Of a stretch of 64,000 nucleotides of DNA, positions 61,396 through 64,000 are shown in pieces. Positions within the stretch are counted from its first letter, which is position 1. Each line of letters begins with the position of its first letter. The notes under the pieces are model-generated. The model was given only the letters and a program-made list of their open reading frames with translations. It did no database searches and was not told the origin of the DNA. The translations under genes and the position numbers were made by a program. This DNA comes from Gottfriedia endophytica (GTDB taxonomy: Bacteria > Bacillota > Bacilli > Bacillales > Bacillaceae_G), in assembly GCF_017814275.1 (NCBI RefSeq), contig NZ_JAGIYQ010000002.1, positions 62,001 to 126,000 on the forward strand, given 5' to 3'.

Positions 61396-61725
61396 TTACT
61401 CTTCCTTTCTTGTCCAGCGATCTTTATCTCTAGTATTGAATTTATTCATTACCATGTCATGAGCTTGTTCCATATCGATATTTAGACTATTTGCTAAACA
61501 AATTAAGACAAATAACACATCACCAAGTTCTTCTTCAATCGCTTTTTCTTTCTCTGTCTTTTTCTTTGGTTTTTCACCGTATGTATGATTTATTTCTCTC
61601 GCTAATTCGCCAAGTTCTTCAGTTAGTCTAGCCATCATTGCTAATGGACTAAAATAGCCTTCTTTAAATTGACTAATATATGTATCAACTTCTTGTTGAA
61701 GTTCTTTTACTGTCTTTTTGTGCAT
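61396..61725 (-). CDS. ypjD: MazG-like nucleotide pyrophosphohydrolase YpjD
   Basis: A 109-residue all-alpha NTP pyrophosphatase. The metal-binding motif [15 protein letters not shown] (about 30-44) and [20 protein letters not shown] (about 60-79) give the EExxE...ExxD pattern of the MazG fold. It probably hydrolyses non-canonical nucleotides. First gene of the minus-strand run ypjD-dapB-mgsA-bshB1-bshA-cca-birA. AGGAG precedes the ATG. Confidence 0.93.
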   Translation of the reverse strand: MHKKTVKELQQEVDTYISQFKEGYFSPLAMMARLTEELGELAREINHTYGEKPKKKTEKEKAIEEELGDVLFVLICLANSLNIDMEQAHDMVMNKFNTRDKDRWTRKEE

Positions 61726-61805
61726 AATAAATTCAACTCCTTATTTAAATCCTACTATTTAAGTAACTTTCTCGCAAATTATATAGTATTTTACTTGAAA
61801 AAAAT

Positions 61806-61918
61806 AGGAAGAGAGGCGAAAATAAAGGAAAGATATCCTTAAGTTTCTTTATTTTCATACTGGATGATCATACCTCTCATTAAAGCTCTCTTTTTGATAG
61901 CTTTTTATTGAGAGGATT
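61806..61918 (+). other. Structured leader of the YitT-family gene
   Basis: Two nested or adjacent stem-loops: GAAAATAAAG.../...TTTATTTTC (61818-61858) and CCTCTCA..AAAGCT.../...AGCTTTTTATTGAGAGG (61873-61916). They lie in the divergent gap before ypjC. They could be an attenuator or simply fold-prone AT-rich DNA. Confidence 0.35.
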
Positions 61919-61985
61919 TTAATTGCCATCATTTGAAGAAATAAGATATCTCTTTACTTGTTAAATTATTTAAAGGAGGAAATAT

Positions 61986-62858
61986 ATGCAATACAAACTT
62001 AAAATTAAAAACATCTTATTCATCCTTCTAGGGGCTGCTATCTTCTCTTTCGGTATTGTTAATTTCAATATGAAAAATAATTTAGCAGAAGGCGGATTTA
62101 CAGGAATTAACTTGATCTTATACTTTAAATTTCATATTAGTCCCTCAATAACAAACTTAGTTTTTAATATACCACTCTTTTTTATTGGATGGAAATTACT
62201 TGGCCGTATCACAATGAGTTATACCATTATCGGTACAGTTGCAGTTTCGTTTTTCATATGGCTATTTGGAGAGTATCCTGTTAACATTGACCTACATAAC
62301 GATTTAATGTTAGTTGCCTTGTTCGCGGGGGTATTTATTGGGGTTGGACTTGGGATCATTTTTAGATTCGGCGGGACAACAGGAGGCGTAGATATAATAG
62401 CTCGATTGGCCAATAAATACGCTGGATGGAGTATGGGGAAAACGATGTTCACATTCGATTTCTGTGTCATTACGCTTTCATTGCTTACATATCTTAACTA
62501 CAGAGAAGCGATGTATACTTTAGTAGCAGTATTTGTTGGTGCGAAAGTCATCGACATCACTCAAGAAGGTGCATATGCAGCAAAAGGTGCAAATATTATT
62601 TCATCAAAAAATGAATTAATTGCTGAACGTATTATGACTGAAATGAATCGTGGTGCTACATTTCTTAAAGGTGTTGGTACATTTACTGGTGATGAACGTG
62701 ATGTATTATTTTGTGTAGTTCCAAAAAATGAAATCATTCATTTAAAAAATATTATACAAGCTATTGACCCACATGCTTTTGTCGCTGTCACAGATGTACA
62801 CGACGTACTTGGTGAAGGATTTACTCTAGACGAAAATAAGGCACCAATACATCCGTAG
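61986..62858 (+). CDS. ypjC: YitT-family membrane protein (YpjC)
   Basis: 290 residues with five or six N-terminal membrane helices (about 8-205) and a soluble C-terminal DUF2179 domain (about 215-285; EMNRGATFLKGVGTFTGDER, then ITDVH-like VTDVHDVLGEGF). The glycine-rich FRFGGTTGGVDIIARL segment (about 126-141) is typical. The family is widespread in Firmicutes with no proven substrate. AAAGGAGG precedes the ATG. Divergent from ypjD. Family E repeats begin immediately at its stop codon. Confidence 0.9.
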   Translation: MQYKLKIKNILFILLGAAIFSFGIVNFNMKNNLAEGGFTGINLILYFKFHISPSITNLVFNIPLFFIGWKLLGRITMSYTIIGTVAVSFFIWLFGEYPVNIDLHNDLMLVALFAGVFIGVGLGIIFRFGGTTGGVDIIARLANKYAGWSMGKTMFTFDFCVITLSLLTYLNYREAMYTLVAVFVGAKVIDITQEGAYAAKGANIISSKNELIAERIMTEMNRGATFLKGVGTFTGDERDVLFCVVPKNEIIHLKNIIQAIDPHAFVAVTDVHDVLGEGFTLDENKAPIHP

Positions 62859-62980
62859 AGAAAAGTGGAAGCGCCTTGTTTACCTTCGACAGACATTGGA
62901 GCAAATACAAAAAGAAGTGTGCATTTCACTTCATTTTGTATTTGTGAAATGGCCGAGAAGGTAGGCGCTGGAACTGGACA
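62857..62980 (+). repeat. Family E element, unit 1
   Basis: Conserved left flank AAAAGTGGAAGCGCC...CGACAGACATTGGAG and right flank GGCCGAGAAGGTAGGCGCTGG...CTGGACA, which pair imperfectly. Between them is a private palindrome, AAATACAAAAAGAAGTG/CACTTCATTTTGTATTT. The element touches the ypjC stop. Confidence 0.72.
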
Positions 62981-63104
62981 CACGAAATGCGTAGTGTGCT
63001 TGGTTAGCTCTGAAAGGCGTTGGAGTAAAAAGCAATTGAATTGCGATTTTTCAATTCAATTGCTTTTTGCGAAACGACCGAAGAGCTAGCACACGTAGCT
63101 GGAC
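62981..63104 (+). repeat. Family E element, unit 2
   Basis: Same frame (GTGCTTGGTTAGCTCT...GGCGTTGGAG; right flank CGAAACGACCGAAGAGCTAGCAC...CTGGACA), but the central palindrome is unrelated to unit 1: AAAAAGCAATTGAATTG/CAATTCAATTGCTTTTT at 63028-63068. Confidence 0.72.
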
Positions 63105-63153
63105 AGAGAAAAGCGGAAGGGCCTTGTTTACCTTCGACAGACATTGGAGCAAA
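63105..63153 (+). repeat. Family E element, unit 3 left half
   Basis: Near-exact copy of the unit 1 left flank (AGAGAAAAGCGGAAGGGCCT, then TTACCTTCGACAGACATTGG and AGCAAAA). The right half is missing; the metallopeptidase terminator begins directly after it. Confidence 0.75.
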
Positions 63154-63156
63154 ATA

Positions 63157-63204
63157 AAAGAAGCCTCAAAACATAGATTATAATATGTTTTGAGGCTTCT
63201 TTAT
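63157..63204 (-). terminator. Terminator after the zinc metallopeptidase gene
   Basis: AAAGAAGCCTCAAAACATA pairs with TATGTTTTGAGGCTTCTTT around a short AT loop; a perfect stem of about 19 bases placed 23 bases beyond the stop at 63227. Confidence 0.9.
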
Positions 63205-63226
63205 ATTGTTTGAATAATCATATTGT

Positions 63227-63907
63227 CTATTCATCACGGTTATTTATTCCTGTATAGATTAGCACAAGTCTTAATAATTCAGCTACTGCAACAGCAGCTG
63301 CAGCGACATAAGTTAAAGCAGCTGCATCTAAAACTCGTTTTGCATATACATTTTCCTCAGAAGAAACGATATGTAAATTTTTAATTTGCTTAAGTGCTCT
63401 GCTCGAAGCATTAAATTCAACTGGCAAAGTAACAAACTGAAATAATACACCTGCCGATAACAGAATGATTCCAATTAAAAGCATATTACTAGCTGATGTT
63501 AATAGTCCAATCATTACGAATATCCATGATAAGTTTGAGCTAAAGCTAGCTACAGGTACTAAAGAATGGCGAAAACGTAAAAATGCATAATCTTGTGAGT
63601 CTTGTAATGCATGACCTACTTCATGTGCAGCAACCGCAGTTCCAGACACTGAAGTTCCATAATAATTATCTGTAGATAAACGAACTACCTTTGAACGAGG
63701 ATCATAATGGTCTGATAAGTAACCTTCAGTTTCAACGACTTGTACTGAAAATAATCCATTATCATCTAATATTTTTCGAGCTACTTCCGCTCCTGTCATA
63801 CGAGAAGTAGAATCTACTTTTGAATACTTTGCAAATGTCGATTTAACTTTCAATTGTGCTAGAATTGGTACGATTAGGATAATTAAAAAGTAGATTAGAT
63901 AATTCAT
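63227..63907 (-). CDS. YugP-family membrane zinc metallopeptidase
   Basis: 226 residues with an N-terminal membrane helix (about 1-17), the zinc-binding motif AAHEVGHALQD (about 96-106) and two or three further membrane helices (about 120-165 and near 195-215). This is the organisation of the YugP/DUF2268-like neutral zinc metallopeptidase 2 family, of unknown substrate and probably involved in membrane protein quality control. The start at 63907 (MNYLIYFLII) follows GGAGG by eight bases; the ATG at 63922 lies before that site. Confidence 0.9.
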   Translation of the reverse strand: MNYLIYFLIILIVPILAQLKVKSTFAKYSKVDSTSRMTGAEVARKILDDNGLFSVQVVETEGYLSDHYDPRSKVVRLSTDNYYGTSVSGTAVAAHEVGHALQDSQDYAFLRFRHSLVPVASFSSNLSWIFVMIGLLTSASNMLLIGIILLSAGVLFQFVTLPVEFNASSRALKQIKNLHIVSSEENVYAKRVLDAAALTYVAAAAVAVAELLRLVLIYTGINNRDE

Positions 63908-64000
63908 TTTTAATGCCTCCATGAAAACGTTTAAAATTTTCTCCTGAAAAAGTGATCCTACTCAATCACTTTTATCTTTTCGTTTCTTTGAACTTTTCTT

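Noticed and set aside
62219-62983. Antisense frames within and beyond ypjC
   Set aside because: They are shadows of the YitT-family reading frame and of family E repeats.

Overview
The window is a chromosome segment of a low-GC, endospore-forming member of the Bacillaceae. Gene order over most of the right half matches the yp- region of Bacillus subtilis as I remember it: ypvA, ypsC, rnpB, gpsB, ypsA, a cotD-like gene, yppG, yppF, recU, ponA, ypoC, nth, dnaD, asnS, aspB, ypmB, ypmA, dinG, panD-panC-panB, birA, cca, bshA, bshB1, mgsA, dapB, ypjD, ypjC. Spore coat genes, bacillithiol genes and a type B RNase P RNA fit this. I cannot name the species; a genus near Bacillus sensu lato (for example Gottfriedia-like) is only a guess.

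Layout. 1-12.2 kb is more accessory: a cut-off unknown gene, a PadR-controlled multidrug-type MFS exporter, the asparagine/aspartate catabolic pair ansA-aspA with divergent ansR, and a seven-gene operon (GntR regulator, ECF-type importer of unknown substrate, BtpA/SgcQ-family protein, PfkB kinase) with a perfect palindromic operator at its promoter. 12.3-23.6 kb holds topB, a cold shock gene, two divergent RNase H-like genes (ypeP and ypdQ type), a DMT exporter, a sulfurtransferase and the double-GTPase dynamin dynA. 24.7-27.1 kb encodes a compact ba3-type cytochrome oxidase, including a 49-residue subunit IIa. 27.1-35.3 kb carries two M32 carboxypeptidase paralogues, a DinG-family helicase, a cytosolic papain-like protease and an SdpI-family protein. 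From 35.3 kb on the conserved core begins: rRNA methylation, RNase P, division (gpsB), spore coat, recombination and cell wall (recU-ponA), repair and replication (nth, dnaD), Asn/Asp metabolism (asnS, aspB), pantothenate, biotin ligase, CCA addition, bacillithiol, methylglyoxal and lysine synthesis.

The gaps are crowded with small repeats. Family A (about 135-bp core, about 200 bp with outer arms) occurs eight times, family B twice, family C (palindromes ending in GGACA/TGTCC) at two loci, family D as a tandem pair of about 172-bp RNA-like units, and family E as two units with conserved flanks and unrelated palindromic centres after ypjC. An element at 16.7-16.85 kb resembles an IS200/IS605 right end or orphan omega-RNA without a tnpB gene.

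Many starts were reset from longer reading frames to the codon behind a good Shine-Dalgarno sequence. Seven of the chosen starts are TTG (gntR, topB, the sulfurtransferase, the SdpI-family gene, ypsC, recU, asnS), which is a striking proportion.
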